Shown one piece after another: positions 1 to 5,103 of a stretch of 5,352 nucleotides of DNA (its first letter is position 1; every line of letters starts with the position of its first letter). The stretch comes from Synechococcales cyanobacterium PMM_0003 (GTDB taxonomy: Bacteria > Cyanobacteriota > Cyanobacteriia > Pseudanabaenales > Pseudanabaenaceae): positions 1-5,352 of the forward strand of contig CASBRC010000378.1 of the NCBI GenBank assembly GCA_949128015.1, written 5' to 3'. The notes under the pieces are model-generated. The model had not been told where the DNA came from. It made no database searches and saw only the letters and a program-made list of their open reading frames with translations. A program made the position numbers and the translations under genes.

Positions 1-33
1 AGAAAATACCCTGTAAAACACGTAAGTCGGACG

Positions 34-118
34 TACCCCCTTTAATTCCCCCTTGCAAAGGGGAAAGACCAGAAATGTTGTTCCCTCCCCTTTGCAAGGG
101 GAGGGTTAGGATGGGGTA
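34..118. repeat. Double-palindrome interspersed repeat, copy 1 (MITE-like)
   Basis: This 85-bp stretch begins TACCCC and ends GGGGTA. It contains two GC-rich palindromes joined by an A/T-richer linker. The first has arms CCCCTT (49-54) and AAGGGG (58-63). The second has arms CCCTCCCCTT (83-92) and AAGGGGAGGG (96-105) around TGC. The same plan, with related sequence around a TTGCAAGG core, recurs at 1567-1706, so this is a dispersed family and not a one-off terminator. It has no coding capacity. It lies 21 bp beyond the tatA stop codon and could also help end tatA transcription, although no clear T-tract follows on that strand. Such palindromes are widespread in cyanobacterial genomes; assignment to a named family would need a comparison I cannot run. 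Confidence 0.7.
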
Positions 119-139
119 AATTCTTTGCTAGAAATCTCC

Positions 140-313
140 TTACTTGTCTTGAGAGTCTGATGACTCAGATACACCATTGCTCTTGACTTCATCTTGAAAA
201 CCACGCAAGGCTTGCCCCACACTGCGACCGATTTCGGGGATTCGCTTTGCCCCAAAAATAGCCACACCCACAAGCGAAATTACAATTACCTCTGGCCAGC
301 CAATTCCAAACAT
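140..313 (-). CDS. tatA: Sec-independent protein translocase subunit TatA/TatE
   Basis: This 57-residue protein begins MFGIGWPEVIVI. It has one N-terminal membrane helix (about residues 5-20), the hinge FGAKRIPEIGR (20-30), an amphipathic helix through about residue 42 (SVGQALRGFQDEV), and a short polar tail ending SDSQDK. This is the TatA/E/Hcf106 plan. TatA oligomers form the pore-like element that lets TatC-bound, folded twin-arginine precursors cross the plasma or thylakoid membrane. Many TatA proteins are 80-100 residues, but very short forms occur in cyanobacteria. The usual FGPK hinge reads FGAK here, with alanine in place of proline. The start is the ATG at 313-311; a GGAG lies about 11 nt upstream on the minus strand. 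The gene stands alone and diverges from the gene at 392. Family assignment is firm; TatA versus TatE is a naming matter. Confidence 0.9.
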   Translation of the reverse strand: MFGIGWPEVIVISLVGVAIFGAKRIPEIGRSVGQALRGFQDEVKSNGVSESSDSQDK

Positions 314-391
314 TTCTTTTATATCTCCACAAATGTATCTGCTATGCTCTTATTCTCTCTGCAAATGTCAAATAAGCACACTTAAAAAATA
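314..391. promoter_or_regulatory. Divergent intergenic region with possible promoters
   Basis: These 78 bp separate tatA (minus) from the plus-strand gene at 392, so promoters for both should be here or overlap the gene ends. On the minus strand a TTGACA (plus-strand TGTCAA, 366-371) is a perfect -35 hexamer, but no good -10 sits 16-18 bp from it; CATAGC at a 19-bp spacing is weak. On the plus strand TATGCT (343-348) could be a -10 without a clear -35. The assignment rests on position more than on motif quality. Confidence 0.3.
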
Positions 392-913
392 ATGGACTCA
401 ACCATTACTTGGACACTTGGCAGCACCGATCCTGATGCTGAAGCCAATCTTGCTCGTATCGCCCAATGGTGGGCATCTCTTGCGGGGCAAGAAATTATCT
501 GGCAACAACGCCCCGTCGATGAAAGCACTGGTCGAGATGCAATCGACTGGAGCAAACAAACACTTGACGAAACCTTCTCAATTCAAAATCCAACCCTGCG
601 CGGTATCACACTTTATTGGTTTAAACCCAATAGTCCCGAAGAGCGTAATATCTCAGTTGGTTACCTCAGACTCGATCTTTTTAACCAAAAATTAGATGTA
701 ATGCCATCGTCAGGCAGAAGCTACCAAATCCGCATTACCCTGCCCAAAATCGTCTACCAAAAGATTCAAGTTACCGATCCACAGTTTGGTAGCATTATTC
801 AACCTAATGGCGATGCAGTACTCCTATTTCGCGACGAGAAACAGCGCTTAGAAATTCAAATCGATTTGAGTGCCGTAAATGTCGATTTAATCAAGCAAAA
901 GCTTTCATCTTAA
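392..913 (+). CDS. Hypothetical protein, 173 aa, family not recognised
   Basis: I do not recognise this protein. It begins MDSTITWTLGSTDPDAEANL and shows a probable N-terminal helix (about 15-30, DAEANLARIAQWWASLAG). A mostly beta-strand region follows (about 60-160), with alternating hydrophobic and polar segments such as GITLYWF (71-77), YLRLDLF (91-97), YQIRITL (111-117) and RLEIQIDL (152-159). It is notably rich in tryptophan (W7, W26, W27, W37, W53, W76). There is no signal peptide, membrane helix or cysteine pair, so a soluble cytoplasmic protein is likely. The codon pattern and uninterrupted length support a real gene. No Shine-Dalgarno is evident before the ATG; the preceding bases are A-rich, which is common in cyanobacteria. 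The stop codon lies inside the left arm of the hairpin at 909-967, so the gene is probably transcribed alone. Confidence 0.75.
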   Translation: MDSTITWTLGSTDPDAEANLARIAQWWASLAGQEIIWQQRPVDESTGRDAIDWSKQTLDETFSIQNPTLRGITLYWFKPNSPEERNISVGYLRLDLFNQKLDVMPSSGRSYQIRITLPKIVYQKIQVTDPQFGSIIQPNGDAVLLFRDEKQRLEIQIDLSAVNVDLIKQKLSS

Positions 914-967
914 AACCCAAAAAGCGAATAGGGCGCGAAGTGCCCTATTCGCTTTTTGGGTTTTAAG
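909..967 (+). terminator. Long perfect hairpin, bidirectional terminator-like
   Basis: The arms 909-934 and 942-967 are exact reverse complements over 26 bp, and a further G-T and C-G pair close on a GAA triloop at 937-939. The left arm overlaps the TAA stop of the upstream gene (911-913). The stem is layered: an outer AAACCCAAAAAGC (913-925) pairing with GCTTTTTGGGTTT (951-963), and an inner GAATAGGGC core. The A5 and T5 runs on either side of the GC-rich core give an intrinsic-terminator shape in both directions, although the T-run is followed by GGGTTTT. The outer 13 bp recurs exactly in the hairpin at 3958-4024. Confidence 0.75.
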
Positions 968-1064
968 CAGGTATAAATATTAATAAAGCAAGACATCTTT
1001 ATCGTGAAATCTAGCCTATGATTTGTGCATATTTGACAAACAAACTTGGCTATCGGGTAAATCT

Positions 1065-1553
1065 ATGGCACTTCAAGAACTCCCCCCTCCGATTAGTCCA
1101 CGTCAGATGGACATGCTTCGGGCAGTAGCCGCAATGGCTTGGGCTGATGGCAAACTTGAGCCTGATGAAATTCGGATGATGCTTGATGAGTTTGCAATGT
1201 TATTTGCCAACACTGACACAGAGCGTAGCGCTCTAAAAGCTCGTCTTAAAGATTACTTAGGGCAAAATATTCCTTTAGAAGAAGTTATACCTAATATCAA
1301 AAGTGTTGAAGATCGAAAAATGACTCTCAGGCTCGGCTACCAAGTTATCCAAGCTAGTCGTCGCAATCCTGACGAACCAATGATCAACCTTGATGAAGCC
1401 GCAGCTTATCAAAGACTAGTCAGAATACTGGACTTATCTCCAGAAGTTGTCGCCGACATTGAAGCTTCGATCGCTCCTACGGAAGAATCTCAACCAAACG
1501 GACTGATTAAATCCCTAGCATCAAGGCTACACAAATTACTTTGCAACACATAA
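1065..1553 (+). CDS. TerB-like (tellurite-resistance B fold) protein
   Basis: This is a 162-residue all-helical protein beginning MALQELPPPISPRQ. Residues 15-42 read as the first TerB-type helix pair, with the acidic turn MAWADGKLEPDE at 24-35, which resembles the ADGxxxxxE metal-binding signature of TerB/TerB-like domains. A second half (about 84-130) holds another acidic stretch (DEPMINLDEAAAYQRL, 103-118), consistent with the internal two-fold symmetry of the fold. The tail (141-162) is polar, then basic and amphipathic. TerB-like proteins are cytoplasmic or membrane-associated and bind divalent metal; the role of stand-alone cyanobacterial members is not established, and nothing here supports actual tellurite resistance, since no other ter genes are present. 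I chose the ATG at 1065 over an in-frame TTG at 1023, because the protein reads naturally from MALQELPPPIS. A TATGAT at 1017-1022 could be its -10. Confidence 0.7.
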   Translation: MALQELPPPISPRQMDMLRAVAAMAWADGKLEPDEIRMMLDEFAMLFANTDTERSALKARLKDYLGQNIPLEEVIPNIKSVEDRKMTLRLGYQVIQASRRNPDEPMINLDEAAAYQRLVRILDLSPEVVADIEASIAPTEESQPNGLIKSLASRLHKLLCNT

Positions 1554-1566
1554 ATGAACTAACTGA

Positions 1567-1706
1567 TGTTACGTGGAAAGAAAATGCACCACATCCCCCA
1601 ACCCCTTCTCCTTGCAAGGAGAAGGGGAGCCAGAATTTTTCTTGTTCCCCTCTCCTTTGCAAGGAGAGGGGCTAGGGGTGAGGTTTTTAGGAGCCTCCAC
1701 GTAACA
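1567..1706. mobile_element. MITE-like element with 11-bp terminal inverted repeats, copy 2
   Basis: This 140-bp element is bounded by perfect inverted repeats TGTTACGTGGA (1567-1577) and TCCACGTAACA (1696-1706). Inside are a 26-bp palindrome with no loop (1602-1627, arms CCCCTTCTCCTTG and CAAGGAGAAGGGG) and a second palindrome with 11-bp arms CCCCTCTCCTT (1647-1657) and AAGGAGAGGGG (1661-1671) around TGC. The linker AGAATTTTTCTTGTT resembles the linker of copy 1 (AGAAATGTTGTT). The element has no credible gene, and I find no convincing target-site duplication. Its structure is that of a non-autonomous miniature transposable element. It begins 13 bp after the TerB-like stop codon and ends 108 bp before the crp-family gene, so it separates the two transcriptionally. 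Confidence 0.7.
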
Positions 1707-1814
1707 GCAGAGCTAAAACAACTAAGTCATTGTGCCTATAGCCAGTACCTATCGCCGCAAACTCGGATAGAGTAATTACTTACAGCAAATCTTTAAGAGC
1801 TTCGAGCAAACACT

Positions 1815-2507
1815 ATGCGGGATGGAACTGATCTTCAACAAAAAATTATGTCTGCCCCATTTTTTGTGGGGTTACCTAATGAAGCCGTGATTAGGGCAAC
1901 CTCCCATATGGTCACGCGCAGTCATCCAGCCGATCAAGTAATTTTGCTAGAAAATGACTGGGGCAACTCAGTTTATTTCATCTTGGAAGGCTGGGCCAAA
2001 ATCCGCACCTATAACCTTGATGGCAAAGAAATTACCCTGAATATTCTCGGTTTTGGCGAAATGTTTGGCGAGATGGCTTCACTCGATCAAGTGCCAAGAT
2101 CGACTGACGTGATTACGCTCACGCCCACAACCATCGGTAGTCTGCCAGCTTCAGATTTCGTACATCTGATTGAAACAGAGGCAATCGCAGGTATACATTT
2201 AGCAAGGCTCATGGCAAAGCGCTTACGTCAAGTTAATCGACGTTTACGCTTACGAGAGGCTGACAGCACGTCTCGCGTTGCTGATGTCCTGCTATTTCTC
2301 GCCGAAGGACAGGGGACAAAAGTCAGTGGTGGTTTAGAAATCCCCAATTTGCCTCATCGCGAACTTAGTAGTCTTAGTGGTTTAGCGAGAGAGACGGTCA
2401 CTCGTGTACTAGGCAAACTAGAGCGCAAAAATTTGATTCAGCGTATTCCCGATCGCGATGTGTTGTGTATTCTCAACCCTGAAGGTTTAGAAGCTTTGAT
2501 GGTTTAA
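1815..2507 (+). CDS. Crp/Fnr-family transcriptional regulator
   Basis: This 230-residue protein has the two domains of the Crp/Fnr family. The N-terminal effector domain spans about 15-125: jelly-roll strands, GDSVY-like NSVYFILEGWAKI (51-63), and a complete phosphate-binding cassette FGEMASLDQVPRSTDV (84-99), with G85, E86, R95 and S96 matching the residues that hold cyclic nucleotides in CRP-type proteins. The dimer helix is about 126-150 and rich in Arg. The C-terminal winged helix (about 150-230) carries the recognition segment ARETVTRVLGKLE (191-203); the R-E-x-x-x-R pattern is that of CRP-like readers of TGTGA/TCACA half-sites. No cysteines for an Fnr iron-sulphur cluster are present. 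cAMP or another cyclic nucleotide is therefore a plausible ligand, by inference. The start ATG at 1815 has only a weak purine stretch upstream. Its targets are not evident from the window. Confidence 0.92.
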   Translation: MRDGTDLQQKIMSAPFFVGLPNEAVIRATSHMVTRSHPADQVILLENDWGNSVYFILEGWAKIRTYNLDGKEITLNILGFGEMFGEMASLDQVPRSTDVITLTPTTIGSLPASDFVHLIETEAIAGIHLARLMAKRLRQVNRRLRLREADSTSRVADVLLFLAEGQGTKVSGGLEIPNLPHRELSSLSGLARETVTRVLGKLERKNLIQRIPDRDVLCILNPEGLEALMV

Positions 2508-2540
2508 ATCAAAAGGTGCTGCTTCGCGTCACCTTTTGAT
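2508..2540 (+). terminator. Hairpin directly after the crp-family stop codon
   Basis: The arms ATCAAAAGGTG (2508-2518) and CACCTTTTGAT (2530-2540) pair perfectly over 11 bp. Inside them, after one C-T mismatch, a T-G pair and GC/GC close on TTC (2521-2527). The hairpin starts at the base after the TAA. An A4 run in the left arm and a T4 run in the right arm make it terminator-like in both directions, though the T-run is short and lies within the stem. It differs in sequence from the hairpins at 909 and 3958 but follows the same design. The 42 bp between it and murC must hold any murC promoter; a TATTAT at 2545-2550 is a weak -10 candidate. Confidence 0.55.
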
Positions 2541-2582
2541 CTGTTATTATTAGGCTCGTTATTTGGTAGGTAAGAAGTATAA

Positions 2583-3959
2583 ATGCTGAATCCAGTTGAT
2601 TTCAGCGGTAGACCTTTTCATTTTGTGGGTATTGGCGGGATCGGTATGTCGGCGATCGCCTATATTTTAGCAAAGCAAGGATTTACGGTATCAGGCTCAG
2701 ATCTTAGTAGCAATCGCATCACTCAAAAACTACAGGATCTTGGTGTAAAAATTTTCCAAGGACATCATGCAGATAACATCGAGCTGACAAATGCACCTCA
2801 AGTTGTCTGTTCCACTGCTATCAATCAACAAAATCCTGAACTTCAGGTTGCCTTAGCTAACGGCTTACCGATTTTGCATCGTTCCGATTTATTAGCTGCT
2901 TTGATCGAACAATTTCAGGCGATCGCAGTTGCAGGTACGCATGGCAAAACTACAACTAGCAGCTTAGTTGGTTTTTTATTGCTCAAGGCTGGACTCGACC
3001 CTAGTATTATCATCGGCGGCGAAGTCAGCGCTTGGCAAGGAAATGCCCGTCTGGGTAATGGCAAATATCTGGTTGCTGAAGCTGATGAATCCGATGGCAC
3101 TTTGGTTAAGTTCTTATCGCATATCGGCATTATTACGAATATTGAGCTAGATCATCCTGATCACTACCACAGCCTTGAACAGGTAATTGACATCTTTCAG
3201 ACTTTTGCCAAACGTTGTGAAGTGGTCATTGGCTGTATTGATTGTCCAACGGTGAAGGCAAATATTCAATCGGATATAACCTATAGTCTGAGCGATCCGA
3301 CAGCAGACTATACGGTGACTGACGTTCAGTACAACCCATCAGATACGCAAGCCTTGGTCATCGAACGTGGCAAAACTTTAGGTCGGATTTCGGTGGGGCT
3401 GCTTGGTAAACATAACCTCAGCAATGTTCTAGCTGCGATCGCAGTGGCGCGTTATGTTGGCGTTGAGTGGCAAGCGATCGCCGATGCTTTACCTGATTTT
3501 GTCGGTGCTAGTCGTCGCTTTGAGATTAAAGGCGTACAGAATGGGATTACTTTTGTTGATGACTATGCCCATCACCCTAGCGAAATTATTGCGACGCTTG
3601 CTTCAGCAAGACAACAAAATACTACTGGTCGCGTAGTTGCCATATTTCAGCCCCATCGCTATAGTCGCACCCATAGATTCTTATCAGAATTTAGCCAGTC
3701 ATTTACCGATGCGGACATGGTAATTGTCACCGACATCTATGCGGCTAGTGAACTAAACGATGGCAAAGTTACGGGCGCACAAGTTGCAGATGCGATCGCA
3801 TCTGTACATATTCAAGGTCAAGTGCATTATTTGCCAACGCTCAAAGATGTCCAAACATTTTTGGTGAAAAACTTGCGGTCTGGCGATCTTGCCGTATTTC
3901 TTGGTGCTGGTAATCTCAATCAAGCGATCGCGCCAACCATGCAAGAATTAAACAACTAA
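2583..3959 (+). CDS. murC: UDP-N-acetylmuramate--L-alanine ligase
   Basis: MurC adds L-alanine to UDP-N-acetylmuramate using ATP, the first amino-acid addition of cytoplasmic peptidoglycan synthesis. All expected blocks are present in the 458-residue product. They are the UDP-binding Rossmann loop FVGIGGIGMSA (14-24), the ATP P-loop AVAGTHGKTTT (115-125), AEADESDGT (165-173), the NIELDHPDHY segment (187-196) with metal and ATP ligands, LLGKHNLSNVLAAIAVA (273-289), RRFEIKG (311-317), DDYAHHPSEI (326-335), FQPHRYSRTH (355-364) and the C-terminal GAGNLNQ (441-447). Length and domain order (UDP-substrate, ATPase, C-terminal ligase) are typical and intact. The ATG at 2583 places the Rossmann loop near the N-terminus as in the family; upstream purines (AGGTAAGAAG) give at best a weak ribosome site. 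Its stop overlaps the hairpin that precedes murB. Six HIP1 octamers lie within the gene. Confidence 0.98.
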   Translation: MLNPVDFSGRPFHFVGIGGIGMSAIAYILAKQGFTVSGSDLSSNRITQKLQDLGVKIFQGHHADNIELTNAPQVVCSTAINQQNPELQVALANGLPILHRSDLLAALIEQFQAIAVAGTHGKTTTSSLVGFLLLKAGLDPSIIIGGEVSAWQGNARLGNGKYLVAEADESDGTLVKFLSHIGIITNIELDHPDHYHSLEQVIDIFQTFAKRCEVVIGCIDCPTVKANIQSDITYSLSDPTADYTVTDVQYNPSDTQALVIERGKTLGRISVGLLGKHNLSNVLAAIAVARYVGVEWQAIADALPDFVGASRRFEIKGVQNGITFVDDYAHHPSEIIATLASARQQNTTGRVVAIFQPHRYSRTHRFLSEFSQSFTDADMVIVTDIYAASELNDGKVTGAQVADAIASVHIQGQVHYLPTLKDVQTFLVKNLRSGDLAVFLGAGNLNQAIAPTMQELNN

Positions 3960-4024
3960 ACATCAAACCCAAAAAGCAGTGGCGCACGCTGCGCGTGCGC
4001 CACTGCTTTTTGGGTTTGATGTTT
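3958..4024 (+). terminator. 32-bp perfect hairpin between murC and murB
   Basis: The arms 3958-3989 and 3993-4024 are exact reverse complements over 32 bp around a TGC triloop (3990-3992). The outer part contains AAACCCAAAAAGC (3965-3977) and GCTTTTTGGGTTT (4005-4017), the same 13 bp found in the hairpin at 909-967. The inner core, GTGGCGCACGC and its complement, is very GC-rich and unrelated to the core at 909. The hairpin overlaps the last two bases of the murC stop and ends 26 bp before the murB ATG. By shape it is a strong bidirectional terminator or mRNA-processing and stabilising structure. Its place between two consecutive pathway genes makes its real effect on read-through uncertain. 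Confidence 0.7.
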
Positions 4025-4050
4025 GGCTAGCAAGCTTTACTCTCAAGCCA

Positions 4051-4947
4051 ATGTCACTCGATCTCCAAACCCAAATCCCAATTCGCTCGAACGTATCTCT
4101 AGCAGGGCTAACTTCGATGCGTGTCGGTGGTGCGGCTGAATACTTTATTTCACCGCGCTCGTCTACAGAACTAGCCGAAAGTCTTGCCTGGGCATGCGAT
4201 CGCAATTTGCCGATCACGATTATTGGCGCGGGGAGCAATCTTTTAATTAGCGATCGAGGCTTGGAAGGTTTAGTTGTCTGCACCCGCCATTTACGGGGCA
4301 TTGATTTTGACGAAAAATCTGGACAAGTTACCGCCGCCGCAGGTGAACCTGTCGCACGTTTAGCCATGCAAGCTGCTAGTCATGGATGGTCTGGATTTGA
4401 ATGGGCAGTTGGCATTCCTGGTACTGTAGGCGGTTTAGTAGTCATGAATGCAGGAGCGCAGGGTGGCTGTGCTGCGGATTGTGTGGTGTCAGTGGAGACC
4501 GTAACCTTAACTGGTGAAACCAAACTAATCCATCCTCAAGATTTAGATTTCAGCTATCGCACCTCGGCTCTACAAGGATCATCACTACTGGTCACAGGTG
4601 CAACTTTCAAATTTCAGACTAGCGGCGATTCAACTGCGATCGCATCGGATACTGAGGCAAAACTCAAGGTAAGACATACTACTCAGCCCTACCACCTCCC
4701 AAACTTCCGCAGCGTTTTTCGCAATCCTTTACCCCAATTTGCAGCTCGCCTAATCGAAGATGCGGGGCTAAAGGGTTATCAAATTGGCACTGCCCAAGTC
4801 TCAGAACTACATGCCAACTTCATAGTCAATCTGGGAAATGCAAAAGCCAGTGATATTTTTAGTCTCATAGAACACATTAAATCGGTGATTTGCGATCGCA
4901 ACGGTGTAGTACTGGAAACCGAAGTGAAGATGATCGGTCATTTCTAA
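4051..4947 (+). CDS. murB: UDP-N-acetylenolpyruvoylglucosamine reductase
   Basis: MurB is the cytoplasmic FAD enzyme that reduces UDP-GlcNAc-enolpyruvate with NADPH to UDP-MurNAc, the substrate of the upstream MurC. The 298-residue product has the FAD-binding segments IIGAGSNLL (57-65) and GIPGTVGG (121-128), the active-site DFSYR (166-170) with R170, the catalytic-serine region RSVFRNP (220-226, S221), and C-terminal LETEVKMIG (288-296) with probable catalytic E291. The ARLIEDAGLKG (232-242) and HANFIVN (254-260) blocks and overall length fit type II MurB. The usual P-S-x-G-S lead into the catalytic serine reads P-N-F-R-S here, though the serine is kept. I start at ATG 4051 (MSLDLQTQ). An in-frame GTG at 3979 lies inside the hairpin arm and would add 24 non-homologous-looking residues. 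No good Shine-Dalgarno is visible. Confidence 0.96.
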   Translation: MSLDLQTQIPIRSNVSLAGLTSMRVGGAAEYFISPRSSTELAESLAWACDRNLPITIIGAGSNLLISDRGLEGLVVCTRHLRGIDFDEKSGQVTAAAGEPVARLAMQAASHGWSGFEWAVGIPGTVGGLVVMNAGAQGGCAADCVVSVETVTLTGETKLIHPQDLDFSYRTSALQGSSLLVTGATFKFQTSGDSTAIASDTEAKLKVRHTTQPYHLPNFRSVFRNPLPQFAARLIEDAGLKGYQIGTAQVSELHANFIVNLGNAKASDIFSLIEHIKSVICDRNGVVLETEVKMIGHF

Positions 4948-5005
4948 ACGATTGGGGCTTGTCAGCGATCGCATTGATCTATAGATAGATTTAAGATTTC
5001 AAGTA

Positions 5006-5034
5006 TTTACATTACTCAACAATTAATCTAATGT
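5006..5034 (+). promoter_or_regulatory. psbA promoter (-35 TTTACA, -10 TAATGT)
   Basis: TTTACA (5006-5011) and TAATGT (5029-5034) are separated by exactly 17 bp, a good sigma-70-type promoter for group 1 sigma factors. Initiation would fall near 5041, giving a leader of about 60 nt. TTTACATT (5006-5013) also fits one half of the HLR1 element bound by the response regulator RpaB at high-light genes; a second half 12 bp away is not recognisable, so RpaB control is only a suggestion. Confidence 0.6.
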
Positions 5035-5040
5035 AGTAGA

Positions 5041-5054
5041 TAAGCGAAAGCTTA
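5041..5054 (+). promoter_or_regulatory. Stem-loop at the predicted 5' end of psbA mRNA
   Basis: TAAGC (5041-5045) pairs with GCTTA (5050-5054) around a GAAA tetraloop, a stable GNRA type. It would sit at the very start of the psbA transcript if initiation is near 5041, and is followed by an AU-rich tract (5053-5080). Such 5' structures and AU-rich boxes are associated with mRNA stability and RNase E cleavage of psbA messages in cyanobacteria; a role here is inferred. Confidence 0.45.
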
Positions 5055-5086
5055 ATTATATATTTTCATATCTCATACATTCCCAA

Positions 5087-5091
5087 AAGGA
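5087..5091 (+). promoter_or_regulatory. psbA ribosome binding site AAGGA
   Basis: AAGGA lies 12 nt before the ATG at 5104, a slightly long but acceptable spacing. It is the clearest Shine-Dalgarno on the plus strand of this window and supports the psbA start. Confidence 0.65.
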
Positions 5092-5103
5092 TTATTTGCA
5101 ATT

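Larger units (their letters stand above)
2652..4972. repeat. HIP1 octamers (GCGATCGC), ten copies
   Basis: Exact GCGATCGC palindromes start at 2652, 2919, 3435, 3474, 3792 and 3924 (murC), at 4196, 4636 and 4892 (murB), and at 4965 (between murB and psbA). HIP1 is the highly iterated palindrome typical of many cyanobacterial genomes. I found no exact copy in 1-2651 or in the psbA part. Confidence 0.9.

Noticed and set aside
194..385. 63-codon plus-strand reading frame
   Set aside because: It lies antisense over the 5' part of tatA and the divergent promoter region, and its translation has no recognisable pattern; the minus-strand TatA is far better supported.
1033..1038. TTGACA as a -35 for the TerB-like gene
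   Set aside because: The only -10-like sequence downstream (TAAATC, 19-bp spacing) would start transcription at or inside the start codon; TATGAT at 1017-1022 is a better candidate.
1023..1064. TTG start extending the TerB-like protein by 14 residues
   Set aside because: The extension is unlike the family and overlaps likely promoter sequence; the ATG at 1065 gives a natural N-terminus.
1065..1553. Tellurite resistance operon
   Set aside because: Only one TerB-like gene is present, with no terC, terD or terZ neighbours, so a resistance role is not supported.
34..1706. CRISPR array formed by the GC-rich repeats
   Set aside because: There are only two dispersed copies about 1.5 kb apart with genes between them, no regular spacers and no cas genes.
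1566..1775. 69-codon reading frame over the miniature element
   Set aside because: Its sequence is the translation of GC-rich palindromes and terminal repeats, with no protein-like composition or start signal.
3979..4050. GTG start extending MurB by 24 residues
   Set aside because: The GTG and first codons lie in the hairpin between murC and murB, so the extra residues are translated palindrome; ATG 4051 is preferred.
3963..4367. 134-codon minus-strand reading frame over the hairpin and murB
   Set aside because: It is a shadow of murB, rich in Ser, Arg and Ala as expected for antisense of a conserved gene, with no domain visible.
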